Assembly (NCBI RefSeq): GCF_039521365.1
Contig: NZ_BAAACF010000001.1
Span: 248,001 to 312,000, forward strand
Origin: Clostridium_AW malenominatum
Lineage (GTDB): Bacteria; Bacillota; Clostridia; Clostridiales; Clostridiaceae
Direction of reading: 5' to 3'
DNA length: 64,000 nt
Every line of letters begins with the position of its first letter. Positions within the stretch are counted from its first letter, which is position 1. Both the position numbers and the translations under genes were made by a program. Below the pieces are notes generated by a model. It ran no database searches and was not told where the DNA came from. It was given only the letters and a program-made list of their open reading frames with translations. Shown one piece after another: positions 7,812-15,011 of the stretch.

Positions 7812-8652
7812 GGTATCAAGATTTAGTAAGGAATTAAAGGCTACTGGTATAAATGATGTAGACATGGCAACAGTTACTGGAGCATATTATGCTATGCCCA
7901 GTGTAAAGTTACCGTCTGGAGTACAAGATGGTAGCTTATTTGTTCAATCCTACGACACCACATGGGTAACACAATTACTAATAGATTGGAGAACTAATAT
8001 ACAATACACTAGAGTAAAAACTCAAAACGTGTGGGGAACATGGAAAAAACTATTAACTAACATAGACTACGACCAACTTTTTCAATATGCCAATAACGGT
8101 AAAACAAGTATTGCTAACGTTGTTGGCGAAGTAACGGGTAGCAATACATTTTCAGAGATAACCGACCAAATTTGGAGATGCAAAGATTTAATATCCAAAA
8201 ACTTGGGTTCAAAGGGTATCAGTGCTAGTGTTAATGAAACATTAGGTGTTTTAAGTTATAAAGTAGGACAGATAGAAATTTTTTCGGTAATGGCTGGTGA
8301 TACAGTATTAGCAAGCAGTAATATATGGAGAGATATATCTTACACAAGAACTCCGACACCTTGTAGTAATAACTTCACAGTTAAGTTTTCGGGAGTTATT
8401 CGATTTAAATTTCGAGTACACGCAGGAAACTATGCTAGTGATGCTTATGGGATAATATATAAAAATGGTGTAGCTACTGGATATTCGGGAAGTGCAAGTG
8501 CAAGTATTAACGATTATTCTTATGACATACCATGTAAAAAGGGTGATGTATTTGTGCTGATGGGGTACACATCTAGTAGCAGTAACACAGGTACTTGTGG
8601 AAATGCGTCTGTGTGTATTGATTTATCAAATCTACTTACAATTAGTGGATAG
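7552..8652 (+). CDS. Tail fibre / receptor-binding protein, cassette 1
   Basis: The 366-residue product has a conserved N-terminal anchor (KTTVNYGLKKPYGTDVVNIDDFNYNSDIIDQKL, then VTSVNTKTGAVILSAGDIKA, the collagen-like-fibre motif seen in many Firmicute phage fibres). A variable middle follows (residues ~90-170, including QSYDTTWVTQLLIDWRTN and GTWKKLL, a fibre tip motif). A shared DYDQLFQYANNGKTSIANVVG block (about residue 175) precedes a second variable end rich in Ser/Thr/Tyr and Gly. The start is TTG 7552, 6 nt after GAGGTG. Compared with cassette 2 the anchor and internal block are conserved while both other parts differ, as expected of host-range determinants. Confidence 0.85.
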   Translation: MKTTVNYGLKKPYGTDVVNIDDFNYNSDIIDQKLKEVDTKASNITVPVTSVNTKTGAVILSAGDIKASDGKTLEAYKTEVTSELAQMVSRFSKELKATGINDVDMATVTGAYYAMPSVKLPSGVQDGSLFVQSYDTTWVTQLLIDWRTNIQYTRVKTQNVWGTWKKLLTNIDYDQLFQYANNGKTSIANVVGEVTGSNTFSEITDQIWRCKDLISKNLGSKGISASVNETLGVLSYKVGQIEIFSVMAGDTVLASSNIWRDISYTRTPTPCSNNFTVKFSGVIRFKFRVHAGNYASDAYGIIYKNGVATGYSGSASASINDYSYDIPCKKGDVFVLMGYTSSSSNTGTCGNASVCIDLSNLLTISG

Positions 8653-8665
8653 GAGGAAGATAATA

Positions 8666-8995
8666 ATGCAAGGCAAAATTTTAATCGTAAATAAGTTAGA
8701 TGGTTCAGTTTTTGGGTGGTTCGGAGAAGTTATGATAAACGATGAATCAAGACGACCAGATATCGAGAATATACTATTAGTAGAACTAGAATCTAATCAA
8801 AACCAAAAAGAGTTTATGAACTTAACAAATGGCATAGAAAGCGTAAAGGTTATTGATATTAAGAATAAAATACTAGAATTTGAGTTAAAACATGAGAATA
8901 TAGAAACCGAAGAACAAAGGCTACAAAGAGAACTACTTGAAGCACAAAATCAAATTGTAAATTTAGAATTTGAAAAATTAACAGGATGTATTTAG
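8666..8995 (+). CDS. Small fibre-associated protein with coiled-coil C-terminus, cassette 1
   Basis: The 109-residue product is encoded just downstream of the fibre, with AGGAGGAAG 7 nt before ATG 8666. The N-terminal half is small and beta-rich (KILIVNKLDGSVFGWFGEVM). The C-terminal part (ETEEQRLQRELLEAQNQIVNLEFEKLTG) is a predicted short coiled coil and is nearly the same in cassette 2. By position it could be a fibre chaperone or tip partner; this is inference and no family was recognised with certainty. Confidence 0.6.
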   Translation: MQGKILIVNKLDGSVFGWFGEVMINDESRRPDIENILLVELESNQNQKEFMNLTNGIESVKVIDIKNKILEFELKHENIETEEQRLQRELLEAQNQIVNLEFEKLTGCI

Positions 8996-8996
8996 T

Positions 8997-9185
8997 GTGT
9001 TATATAATGCATTAAAAAATTTAATAGTAAATAATAGGTATGAAAAAGAGGACATGAAAAATAAGTTAGATATTTTTCTAAATCTTGACAGGATAACACT
9101 AGAACAGTACACAGAGTTATATGCATTGGCTAATCCAGAAATAAATATACCAGCAGAAGAACCAATTGAAGGTGAAACACCATAG
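8997..9185 (+). CDS. XkdX-like small protein, cassette 1
   Basis: The 62-residue protein starts at GTG 8997, one base after the preceding stop. It has the XkdX pattern: a hydrophobic start LYNALKNLIVNNRYEKEDMKNKLDIFLNLDRITLEQYTELYALA, then an acidic tail. XkdX-type proteins regularly close the fibre block of PBSX-like phages; their function is unknown. A second copy lies at 11000. Confidence 0.7.
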   Translation: MLYNALKNLIVNNRYEKEDMKNKLDIFLNLDRITLEQYTELYALANPEINIPAEEPIEGETP

Positions 9186-9218
9186 ATAATTATTGCAACA
9201 CAATATAATTATCAAGAA

Positions 9219-9259
9219 AGGCAAAACAAGGACCGGAGCAAGGTCTTTTTATTTTGCCT
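9219..9259 (+). terminator. Terminator between the two fibre cassettes
   Basis: Inner stem 9228-9234 with 9242-9248 (AAGGACC / GGTCTTT with one G-T pair) is followed by TTTTTATTTT. An outer stem AGGCAAAA (9219-9226) with TTTTGCCT (9252-9259) can add to it. It would limit transcription into cassette 2. Confidence 0.65.
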
Positions 9260-9261
9260 AA

Positions 9262-9591
9262 TCTCTTAATAAAGATACTATTCAGCAAGAAGAAAGCTCG
9301 CGTATAATAACTAGAAAATTTATAAAAGAAACAGCAGAGGCTTTCAGTGGTGGAGAAGTGCAAATCCTAGAACATCCTGAAAGCTATTCTTTTACAGTTA
9401 AGTTCATAGGTACCAAAGGAATTCCAAGGAACTTAGCAGCTTTTAAGGATATGTTAGATAATATAAAACCAGCTCACTTATCCTATGACTTTAAATACAC
9501 CTATACTCTCTGGGAGCACCTAAAAGAAAAAGGTTTAACATGGGAGAGTAGTAAGCAAAAGACATGGAATGATTTGAAAATATATGAATAG
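9262..9591 (+). pseudogene. 5'-truncated DUF2313 gene remnant
   Basis: From 9322 the frame encodes FIKETAEAFSGGEVQILEHPES and so on to the normal DUF2313 C-terminus, almost identical to the intact gene at 6941-7540. The first 110 codons are gone. Upstream only about 20 codons of weak similarity (from 9262, just after a stop) remain. A GTG at 9358 could start a 77-residue fragment, but with no clear ribosome binding site. It most likely marks where a foreign fibre cassette was joined by recombination. Confidence 0.8.
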
Positions 9592-9862
9592 AGGTGATTA
9601 TATTGAAAACTACAGTAAATTATGGACTTAAAAAACCAGATGGAACTGACGTAGTGAACATTGATGATTTTAATTATAATTCAGATGTTATTGACCAAAA
9701 GCTAAAAGAGGTAGACACTAAGGCATCAAATATAATAGTGCCAGTAACATCTGTAAACACAAAAACAGGAGCAGTCACTTTATCAGCTGGTGATATAAAG
9801 GCAGCTGATGGAAAGACGATAGAGGTTTTTAAAACAGAAGTTATGTCGGAATTGGCTCAAAT
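9322..9862 (+). repeat. Direct repeat, right copy
   Basis: Partner of 7271-7811 at a fixed offset of 2051 bases. The similarity stops inside the fibre gene after GGCTCAAAT, where the receptor-binding part begins. Confidence 0.85.
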
Positions 9863-10697
9863 TAAGACAGGTACATCAACATTATTAGCGAATCGAATAG
9901 AAATAACAACAGGTACAGACCTAAATAACCTAAAAACAGAGGGTAATTATTGTTCAAAAATGCACGCGATAACTTCAACGTTATTAAACTGCCCTGTTAA
10001 TGCTGGACAATTCAATTTAGAGATTCAGAATGCAGGTAATTATACAGGGAGAATTATACAAATGTTAACGCATTATACATCGCGTGCAGTAATGTATGTA
10101 AGAACATTCACAGATGTTGGGTGGTCACCATGGAGGAAAATGCTTAATCAAGACGATTACGACCAACTTTTTCAGTATGCCAATGACGGTAAAACAAGTA
10201 TTGCTAACGTTGTTGGCGGTGTAACTGAATACAATACACATCAAGACATAGCTATTCATATACAATGGAGTAAAGATGTACTAGCTTATCATCTAATCAA
10301 TAAGGATGTTTCTGCGGTTAGAGCCGAACGATTACAGGATTTAGTTGCAAAAGTAGAACAAATAAAAACTGGTAAATTTGCAACAGGAAGTTTAACACTT
10401 ACAAATCCAACAAGTAATAGTGTTGTAACTGTTTCTGATATTGGTTTTACGCCAGACACTATAATGTTGTGGATAGATAACAATAGTAGTTATCCATATT
10501 TCGCCACATATACAACTCATAATAGGTACACAAACCCGTCAATTTATGTACCTATAAGTTATAACTACGGACAAGCAAAGGGAGCAAACTCTAACTTCAT
10601 TGTAACTGTAGGTGAAGGTACATTCACATTTAAGTATCCTGGAGAAATATATGCTTCAAATCCTGTTATTAAATGGGTTGCTTTAAGGAGGGGTTAA
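9603..10697 (+). CDS. Tail fibre / receptor-binding protein, cassette 2
   Basis: The 364-residue product starts at TTG 9603 with the same GAGGTG spacing as cassette 1. The first ~85 residues and the block DYDQLFQYANDGKTSIANVVGG (near residue 180) match cassette 1. The rest differs: here the middle has TDLNNLKTEGNYCSKMHAIT ... VGWSPWRKML, a common phage fibre pyocin-knob-like pattern, and the C-terminus (KTGKFATGSLTLTNPTSNSVVTVSDIGFTPD...IKWVALRRG) is a beta-sandwich-like tip. It probably recognises another receptor than cassette 1. Whether it is expressed is unclear because a terminator and a pseudogene precede it. Confidence 0.83.
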   Translation: MKTTVNYGLKKPDGTDVVNIDDFNYNSDVIDQKLKEVDTKASNIIVPVTSVNTKTGAVTLSAGDIKAADGKTIEVFKTEVMSELAQIKTGTSTLLANRIEITTGTDLNNLKTEGNYCSKMHAITSTLLNCPVNAGQFNLEIQNAGNYTGRIIQMLTHYTSRAVMYVRTFTDVGWSPWRKMLNQDDYDQLFQYANDGKTSIANVVGGVTEYNTHQDIAIHIQWSKDVLAYHLINKDVSAVRAERLQDLVAKVEQIKTGKFATGSLTLTNPTSNSVVTVSDIGFTPDTIMLWIDNNSSYPYFATYTTHNRYTNPSIYVPISYNYGQAKGANSNFIVTVGEGTFTFKYPGEIYASNPVIKWVALRRG

Positions 10698-10701
10698 ATT
10701 A

Positions 10702-10998
10702 ATGAATCGAGGAAGTCTTATTTTATATGATAATATCGGAAAAGTGTGGTTAATACTTGGAGATAGTGAAGGGGTTCTGCCTTATACATTACCTGTGGGA
10801 ATACCATACATTGAAACACAGTTTGGGGAATTAGATGGGAAAATTGTAAAAGGTGTAGATATATCTGCTAATCCACATAAATTAATCTTAGAGGACGTGA
10901 ATACAGAAACTGAAGAACAAAGACTACAAAGGGAACTGCTTGAAGCGCAAGAAACAATTATTAATCTAGAATATGAAAAATTAACAGGAGGTATTTAG
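10702..10998 (+). CDS. Small fibre-associated protein with coiled-coil C-terminus, cassette 2
   Basis: The 98-residue protein starts at ATG 10702 after GGAGGGG. Its C-terminal 35 residues (TETEEQRLQRELLEAQETIINLEYEKLTGGI) are nearly those of the cassette 1 protein; its N-terminal two thirds (GSLILYDNIGKVWLILGDSEGVLPYTLPVGIPYIETQFGELDG) are unrelated. Pairing of a variable head with a fixed tail in step with the fibre suggests that the two proteins act together. Confidence 0.6.
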   Translation: MNRGSLILYDNIGKVWLILGDSEGVLPYTLPVGIPYIETQFGELDGKIVKGVDISANPHKLILEDVNTETEEQRLQRELLEAQETIINLEYEKLTGGI

Positions 10999-10999
10999 T

Positions 11000-11158
11000 A
11001 TGTTATACAATGCTTTAAAAAATTTAATTGTAAATAAGAGGTATGAAAAAGAGGATATGAATAATAAGTTAGATATTTTCTTAGCTTTTGACAGGATTAC
11101 ATTAGAGCAGTATACAGAGTTATATGGTTTAGTTAATCCAGAAGTTGTGGCAGAATAG
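11000..11158 (+). CDS. XkdX-like small protein, cassette 2
   Basis: A 52-residue frame (MLYNALKNLIVNKRYEKEDM..., ending in NPEVVAE) follows the preceding stop by one base, with AGGAGG just upstream. It differs from the cassette 1 copy at a few positions and has a shorter acidic end. Confidence 0.7.
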   Translation: MLYNALKNLIVNKRYEKEDMNNKLDIFLAFDRITLEQYTELYGLVNPEVVAE

Positions 11159-11255
11159 ATAAATATTGCGACATAAATTAAATACAAGATTAAACAAAGT
11201 ATGAGAATAGATGCAAAACGAAAATGAAACATATCTAGACTACAAAGGAAGGAGT

Positions 11256-11264
11256 TGGTATAAT
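11256..11264 (+). promoter_or_regulatory. Extended -10 promoter of the SHOCT-domain gene
   Basis: TGGTATAAT lies within TTGGTATAATATAG, identical to the promoter of the secreted cargo gene at 425-438. It is 30 nt before ATG 11294. Confidence 0.5.
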
Positions 11265-11293
11265 ATAGAAAAAGGTGTTTAGGGGATCAATGT

Positions 11294-11806
11294 ATGGGAG
11301 CAAAAAATAAAGTAATAGCAGGAGACTTTGAAGGTAAAAATGTTGTACAATCTGGAAAAGGAGTAGCTATTCAAACTGGATTTATGAAAAAAATTGATTT
11401 AAATGAAGAAACAGTTAAAGATTATGAAGTAGTTGGGGATGATAAAAGAACTAGCGCTAAAAGTGCCATTGGAAGAGGAGCGGTAGGAAGTTTACTTTTG
11501 GGGCCCATTGGGTTGATAGCAGCAGCATCAGCAAAGAAAAAAGGAATCTATTCAGTTGCTATTCAATTTAAGGATGGTAATAAAAGCCTACTTGAAGTAG
11601 ATGATAAAATATATAAGTCAATGTTAAAAGCACTATTAAAAGTTGATCAAAATAGTGAATTGGAAGATAATTCAAGATCTGATACAGAAAGTAACCAACA
11701 AGATGTAGCTGGACAAATAAAAAAATTAGCAGAACTAAGGGATCAAGGTATACTAACAGAAGACGAGTTCAATATAAAGAAAACGGAATTGTTAGCAAAA
11801 ATTTAA
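11294..11806 (+). CDS. SHOCT-domain protein, second cargo gene
   Basis: The 170-residue protein has an N-terminal beta-rich domain with a Gly/Ala-rich hydrophobic patch (GRGAVGSLLLGPIGLIAAASAKKKG, about residues 60-84). An acidic linker and a C-terminal SHOCT helix pair follow (IKKLAELRDQGILTEDEFNIKKTELLAKI, residues 142-170). SHOCT modules occur at the ends of many small bacterial and phage proteins and probably mediate oligomerisation. The gene lies between tail fibres and lysis genes, with its own promoter and terminator, so it is more likely an accessory gene than a tail component. Confidence 0.7.
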   Translation: MGAKNKVIAGDFEGKNVVQSGKGVAIQTGFMKKIDLNEETVKDYEVVGDDKRTSAKSAIGRGAVGSLLLGPIGLIAAASAKKKGIYSVAIQFKDGNKSLLEVDDKIYKSMLKALLKVDQNSELEDNSRSDTESNQQDVAGQIKKLAELRDQGILTEDEFNIKKTELLAKI

Positions 11807-11821
11807 TAAAGAGTTCATTAA

Positions 11822-11848
11822 GCACTTACTTAATTGTAAGTGTTTTTT
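11822..11848 (+). terminator. Intrinsic terminator of the SHOCT-domain gene
   Basis: CACTTAC (11823-11829) pairs with GTAAGTG (11836-11842), followed by TTTTTT. It resembles the terminator at 1576-1610 in stem sequence. Confidence 0.85.
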
Positions 11849-11906
11849 ATTGTAATCGATATGTAACAATAAAATTCCTATTCCTAAAATATATACGAAC
11901 TAATGT

Positions 11907-11935
11907 TTGTAATATTTGAAAGAAAATGATATAAT
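11907..11935 (+). promoter_or_regulatory. Promoter of the small WYL-like gene
   Basis: TTGTAA (11907-11912) and TATAAT (11930-11935) are separated by 17 bp. The start codon of the next gene is 32 bp downstream. Confidence 0.55.
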
Positions 11936-11967
11936 AATCTTATAGCTCAATAGAATGAGGTGTTAAA

Positions 11968-12168
11968 ATGTATGATTACGTATTAAGGACATCTTTAGTA
12001 GAGCACAAGGTTATTGATATTATGTATTTAAAAGGAATGGAGATTACCCAAAGAAAAATAAAGGTATTAAAGATTAACGATAATAATATAGAAGCATATT
12101 GTTATTTAAGGAAGAGTGTTAGGCACTTTAAAAAGGACAATATACTTGCAGCTATGTACACCCATTAG
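11968..12168 (+). CDS. Small WYL-like beta protein
   Basis: The 66-residue protein (IDIMYLKGMEITQRKIKVLKINDNNIEAYCYLRKSVRHFKKDNILAA) resembles the core of the WYL domain that binds ligands in DeoR/YafY-type regulators, but there is no helix-turn-helix. Free-standing small proteins of this sort are common in clostridia and their phages; function unknown. It has its own promoter. The terminator hairpin begins inside the last codons and includes the stop codon. Confidence 0.6.
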   Translation: MYDYVLRTSLVEHKVIDIMYLKGMEITQRKIKVLKINDNNIEAYCYLRKSVRHFKKDNILAAMYTH

Positions 12169-12179
12169 GGTGTATTTTT
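12157..12179 (+). terminator. Terminator overlapping the stop codon of the WYL-like gene
   Basis: Perfect 7-bp stem TACACCC (12157-12163) with GGGTGTA (12168-12174), loop ATTA, then TTTTT. Confidence 0.85.
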
Positions 12180-12193
12180 AATTAATTATATAG

Positions 12194-12226
12194 AGGGAAG
12201 GTGTAGCTAAACCTTCCCTTATTTTT
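12194..12226 (+). terminator. Second terminator before the lysis genes
   Basis: Perfect 9-bp stem AGGGAAGGT (12194-12202) with ACCTTCCCT (12211-12219), then TATTTTTATT. With no promoter seen between it and the lysis genes, transcription of those genes probably needs read-through or antitermination. Confidence 0.8.
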
Positions 12227-12243
12227 ATTAGGAGGAGATGTAA

Positions 12244-12477
12244 ATGCATGATGAAATAATTCAATTAAAGGTTAGTGAACATGATAAAAGGATTGAACTA
12301 CACGACAAAAGGCTTGATAAATTAGAGCATTATAAATCTAAAACAGAAGCTAAAATAGAGAGCTTATGCGAACAAATAACATCCTTGGTGGTAACTATGA
12401 GATGGTTTATTGGACTTTTGGTAGGAAGCTTTGCAAGTTTCTTTTTTTACTCAATTCAACAAGGATTATTTAAGTAA
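12244..12477 (+). CDS. Haemolysin XhlA-like phage protein
   Basis: The 77-residue protein has an N-terminal amphipathic coiled coil (about residues 1-50, KVSEHDKRIELHDKRLDKLEHYKSK) and one C-terminal transmembrane helix (MRWFIGLLVGSFASFFFY). This is the XhlA layout; XhlA assists the holin in PBSX lysis. A strong ribosome binding site (AGGAGGAGATGTAA) precedes ATG 12244. It leads the lysis module XhlA-holin-amidase. Confidence 0.8.
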   Translation: MHDEIIQLKVSEHDKRIELHDKRLDKLEHYKSKTEAKIESLCEQITSLVVTMRWFIGLLVGSFASFFFYSIQQGLFK

Positions 12478-12489
12478 GGAGCTGATTTT

Positions 12490-12747
12490 ATGAACGTGAT
12501 GGAATATGTAGTTGAGCAGGCTTTTATATTAATACCTGCTCTTTATATTATAGGACTTATGCTAAAGGAGTCCTATATAAAGGATTGGTTAATTCCTTGG
12601 GTACTTCTAGCCTTAGGTGTAGCTGGAGCTATATTAATTCTTGGGACTAATATAGAAGCCATTATTCAAGGGATATTAGTTGCAGGGGTTACGGTATACG
12701 CTAATCAGCTAATAAAGCAAACTTTTATAAAAAGAGAAGAGGGATAA
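12490..12747 (+). CDS. Phage holin (Hol44-like family)
   Basis: The 85-residue membrane protein has about three hydrophobic segments (residues 10-24, 31-53 and 57-74) and a basic C-terminal tail IKQTFIKREEG. Size, topology and place directly before the amidase match the clostridial holin family. It would form pores that let the amidase reach the wall. Confidence 0.8.
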   Translation: MNVMEYVVEQAFILIPALYIIGLMLKESYIKDWLIPWVLLALGVAGAILILGTNIEAIIQGILVAGVTVYANQLIKQTFIKREEG

Positions 12748-12748
12748 A

Positions 12749-13288
12749 ATGAAAATAGCCATAAGGCGTGGACATCAAAGAACGGGACAGGACATAGGAG
12801 CACAAGCTTTATTAAAGGAGATAGATGTAACGGATTCCTATTATAAAGAAGTAATAGATATTTTAAAAAAACTAGGTCATGAAGTTTTGGATGTAACCCC
12901 ACCAGAAGCTAATAGGACTGTGGGAAATAGTTTAATGTATGGTATAGATAAAGCTAATAAATGGGGAGCAAATTTATTTATAAGTTGTCACGCTAATAAA
13001 GCCTATAATAAATATGAAGGAGAGCTAGGCTGTGAGGTTATATATTATCCAAGTAGTAAAAAAGGAAAGGACTATGCTATAAAAATAGAAAAAGAGCTAT
13101 CAAAACTTGGATTTAAATCCAGAGGAGCTAAGGAAGATAAAAGAGGATTAGCTGAATTGAGATTAACTAATATGGCAGCAGTAATAATAGAACCTTTTTT
13201 TATAGAAGCTACAGAGGATGTAAAGTTATATGAAAGAATCGGAGCAAAAGCCATTGCTAAGGCAATTGTTACGGGGATTTTGAGATAG
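12749..13288 (+). CDS. N-acetylmuramoyl-L-alanine amidase (endolysin, Amidase_3)
   Basis: The 179-residue enzyme consists of only the Amidase_3 catalytic domain. Visible zinc and catalytic elements are the first His in AIRRGHQ (residue 9), the second His in FISCHANKA, and the Glu in AVIIEPFFIE near residue 150. It cuts the bond between N-acetylmuramate and the stem peptide. No cell-wall-binding domain or signal peptide is present, so it depends on the holin. It starts one base after the holin stop. The tail locus ends here. Confidence 0.88.
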   Translation: MKIAIRRGHQRTGQDIGAQALLKEIDVTDSYYKEVIDILKKLGHEVLDVTPPEANRTVGNSLMYGIDKANKWGANLFISCHANKAYNKYEGELGCEVIYYPSSKKGKDYAIKIEKELSKLGFKSRGAKEDKRGLAELRLTNMAAVIIEPFFIEATEDVKLYERIGAKAIAKAIVTGILR

Positions 13289-13326
13289 TGCTCTAGTTTA
13301 AAACTTTAACTTACAATAGGGGATAT

Positions 13327-14022
13327 TTATTCGTATATATCCCCAGCTAATTTTTCTAAAGAATCATAGTCAAGAATAACTAATGATTGGTTATCTTTTT
13401 TTATAAAACCTTCATTACACAACTTATTTATAGTTCTATGTAAATGTCTATAGCTAGTTCCAAGCAAATCAGCTATTTCTGTTAACTTATATGTGGAAAT
13501 ACCACTTATATCAGAACTAGCTTCATCACTAGATGAAATAGCTAATAGATAACTTGCCAGCCTATTTTCAAGAGGATACAAAAGATTGATAGAATTAGCT
13601 CTTGAGTTCTTTTCTAATTTATCTCCTAAACTATTTATAATATACCTAAGAAAACAAGTGTCATTAATAGCAAATCTTCTTAAATTTTTCATAGAAATTC
13701 TAATACATAGTGCCTTTTCTACCACTTGAATGTTAGAACTAGTGTGGCTATCTTTAACAATCTCAACATCACCTATAACACTTAAAGGTTTATAAAACCT
13801 TAATAATAATGATTTACCATTTTTAAGAAGTAAATAAACTTTAGTTTTACCATGAACTAAAAAGTAAAAGTAATCTAAGTCCTCTTTAGATTTGCAGATG
13901 TATTCATTTCTATCAAAAATACAAAGCTCCATGTAGGGAGTCATATCTGTGGCAAAAATGTCTCTAATATTGTATTTATTAATATAATAATTTAACTTAT
14001 GCTCATCTATAATTTTTTGCAA
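13327..14022 (-). CDS. Crp/Fnr-family transcriptional regulator (YeiL-like)
   Basis: The 231-residue protein has an N-terminal cyclic-nucleotide-binding-like beta barrel (about residues 25-120, YFYFLVHGKTKVYLLLKNGKSLLLRFYKPLSVIGDVE) and a C-terminal winged helix (STYKLTEIADLLGTSYRHLHRTINKLCNEGFIKKD). No Fnr-type N-terminal Cys cluster is seen, which makes an iron-sulphur sensor unlikely. The start is TTG 14022, five bases after GAGGTG. It is divergent from a small transporter pair and a 10-bp palindrome lies in between, so control of these genes is likely. Confidence 0.85.
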   Translation of the reverse strand: MQKIIDEHKLNYYINKYNIRDIFATDMTPYMELCIFDRNEYICKSKEDLDYFYFLVHGKTKVYLLLKNGKSLLLRFYKPLSVIGDVEIVKDSHTSSNIQVVEKALCIRISMKNLRRFAINDTCFLRYIINSLGDKLEKNSRANSINLLYPLENRLASYLLAISSSDEASSDISGISTYKLTEIADLLGTSYRHLHRTINKLCNEGFIKKDNQSLVILDYDSLEKLAGDIYE

Positions 14023-14056
14023 ATTATCACCTCATTCAAATAAATAATAAAACTAT

Positions 14057-14066
14057 GACATATGTC
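14057..14066. promoter_or_regulatory. Candidate Crp/Fnr-type operator
   Basis: GACATATGTC is a perfect palindrome between the regulator and the transporter genes. Its centre (14061/14062) lies about 40 bp before the start expected from a -10 like element near 14087-14094, the position used by class II Crp/Fnr activators. Confidence 0.4.
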
Positions 14067-14134
14067 CTACTATGTGAATTAATTTATATTATAACATTAA
14101 TAGAGATAAATGATTTGAAATGAGGAGTAAATAA

Positions 14135-14557
14135 ATGTATAAGTTAGCATCAGTATTTATAGGGTTGTTGATTACAATTATGGTAACTATTAATGGTGCC
14201 TTATCTAAAGGCATAGGAGACTATAAATCTGTATTAATAATCCACATCGTAGGTCTTATAACTATAACTTTTTTATTAATTTTAAAAAAAGAAAAATTAA
14301 ATTTAAAAAAGGATATTCCTAAATATCTTTTTAGCGGAGGAGCAATTGGAGTTTTTGTAGTTCTTTTTAACAATATGTCTTTTAATAAACTAGGAGCCTC
14401 TCTTACCCTATCTTTAGGATTATTTGGACAACTTATTTTGTCAGGAATAATTGATCACTTTGGTTTATTTAATATGGAAGTTAGTAAATTCAATGTAAAG
14501 AAGATAGTTGGTTTTTTATTAATATTTGTCGGCATAATCGTAATGGTTATATATTAG
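14135..14557 (+). CDS. DMT-type membrane transporter subunit (YdcZ/DUF606 family), first of pair
   Basis: The 140-residue protein has four hydrophobic helices (for example LASVFIGLLITIMVTINGALS and IVGFLLIFVGIIVMVIY). It begins with the typical YdcZ pattern in which a short helix is followed by NGALSKGIGDYKSVLIIHIVGL. Members of this family are half-size relatives of drug/metabolite transporters and often occur as pairs. The substrate is unknown. A strong GAGGAG site precedes the ATG. Confidence 0.8.
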   Translation: MYKLASVFIGLLITIMVTINGALSKGIGDYKSVLIIHIVGLITITFLLILKKEKLNLKKDIPKYLFSGGAIGVFVVLFNNMSFNKLGASLTLSLGLFGQLILSGIIDHFGLFNMEVSKFNVKKIVGFLLIFVGIIVMVIY

Positions 14558-14567
14558 GAGGTAGGAT

Positions 14568-15011
14568 ATGCTTTATATTATGATCGCTTTTATAACTGGA
14601 GGGTTGGTTATTTTATCTATGGTAATAAACTCTCGTTTAGGAGATAAAATAGGAGTCTTTGGAGGCACTTTAGTAAATTACATTGTAGGATTAGTTGGAA
14701 TTACAATAGTGCTTCTTATTAAAGATGGAGGAGTAAATATGCCTTTAAGTAAGTTGCAAAGCATACCTATTTGGGCTTACTTGGGAGGAGTCATAGGAGT
14801 TTGTGTAGTATCAGCTTTAAATATAGTAATTCCTAAAATTCCAACCATATACACCACTTTGTTAATTTTTATAGGGCAAATTACAACAGGTATGGTTGTA
14901 GACTTTATAAATCTTCATACAGTATCTATGGGAAAGATATTTGGAAGTATTCTTATATTATTAGGACTGTTATATAATTTCTATGTGGATAAGAAGGAAC
15001 AACAATTATAA
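14568..15011 (+). CDS. DMT-type membrane transporter subunit (YdcZ/DUF606 family), second of pair
   Basis: The 147-residue protein has the same four-helix plan as the preceding gene (MIAFITGGLVILSMVINSRLGDKIGVFGGTLVNYIVGLVG) and starts 10 bp after it, so the two probably form a heterodimer. The last codons (KKEQQL) fall within the terminal repeat of element A1, which begins at 14996; the element therefore supplies the C-terminus and stop. Confidence 0.8.
   Translation: MLYIMIAFITGGLVILSMVINSRLGDKIGVFGGTLVNYIVGLVGITIVLLIKDGGVNMPLSKLQSIPIWAYLGGVIGVCVVSALNIVIPKIPTIYTTLLIFIGQITTGMVVDFINLHTVSMGKIFGSILILLGLLYNFYVDKKEQQL

Noticed and set aside
9358..9591. Short frame treated as an intact DUF2313-like gene
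   Set aside because: It lacks the first 110 codons of the family and any start signal, so it was called a pseudogene.
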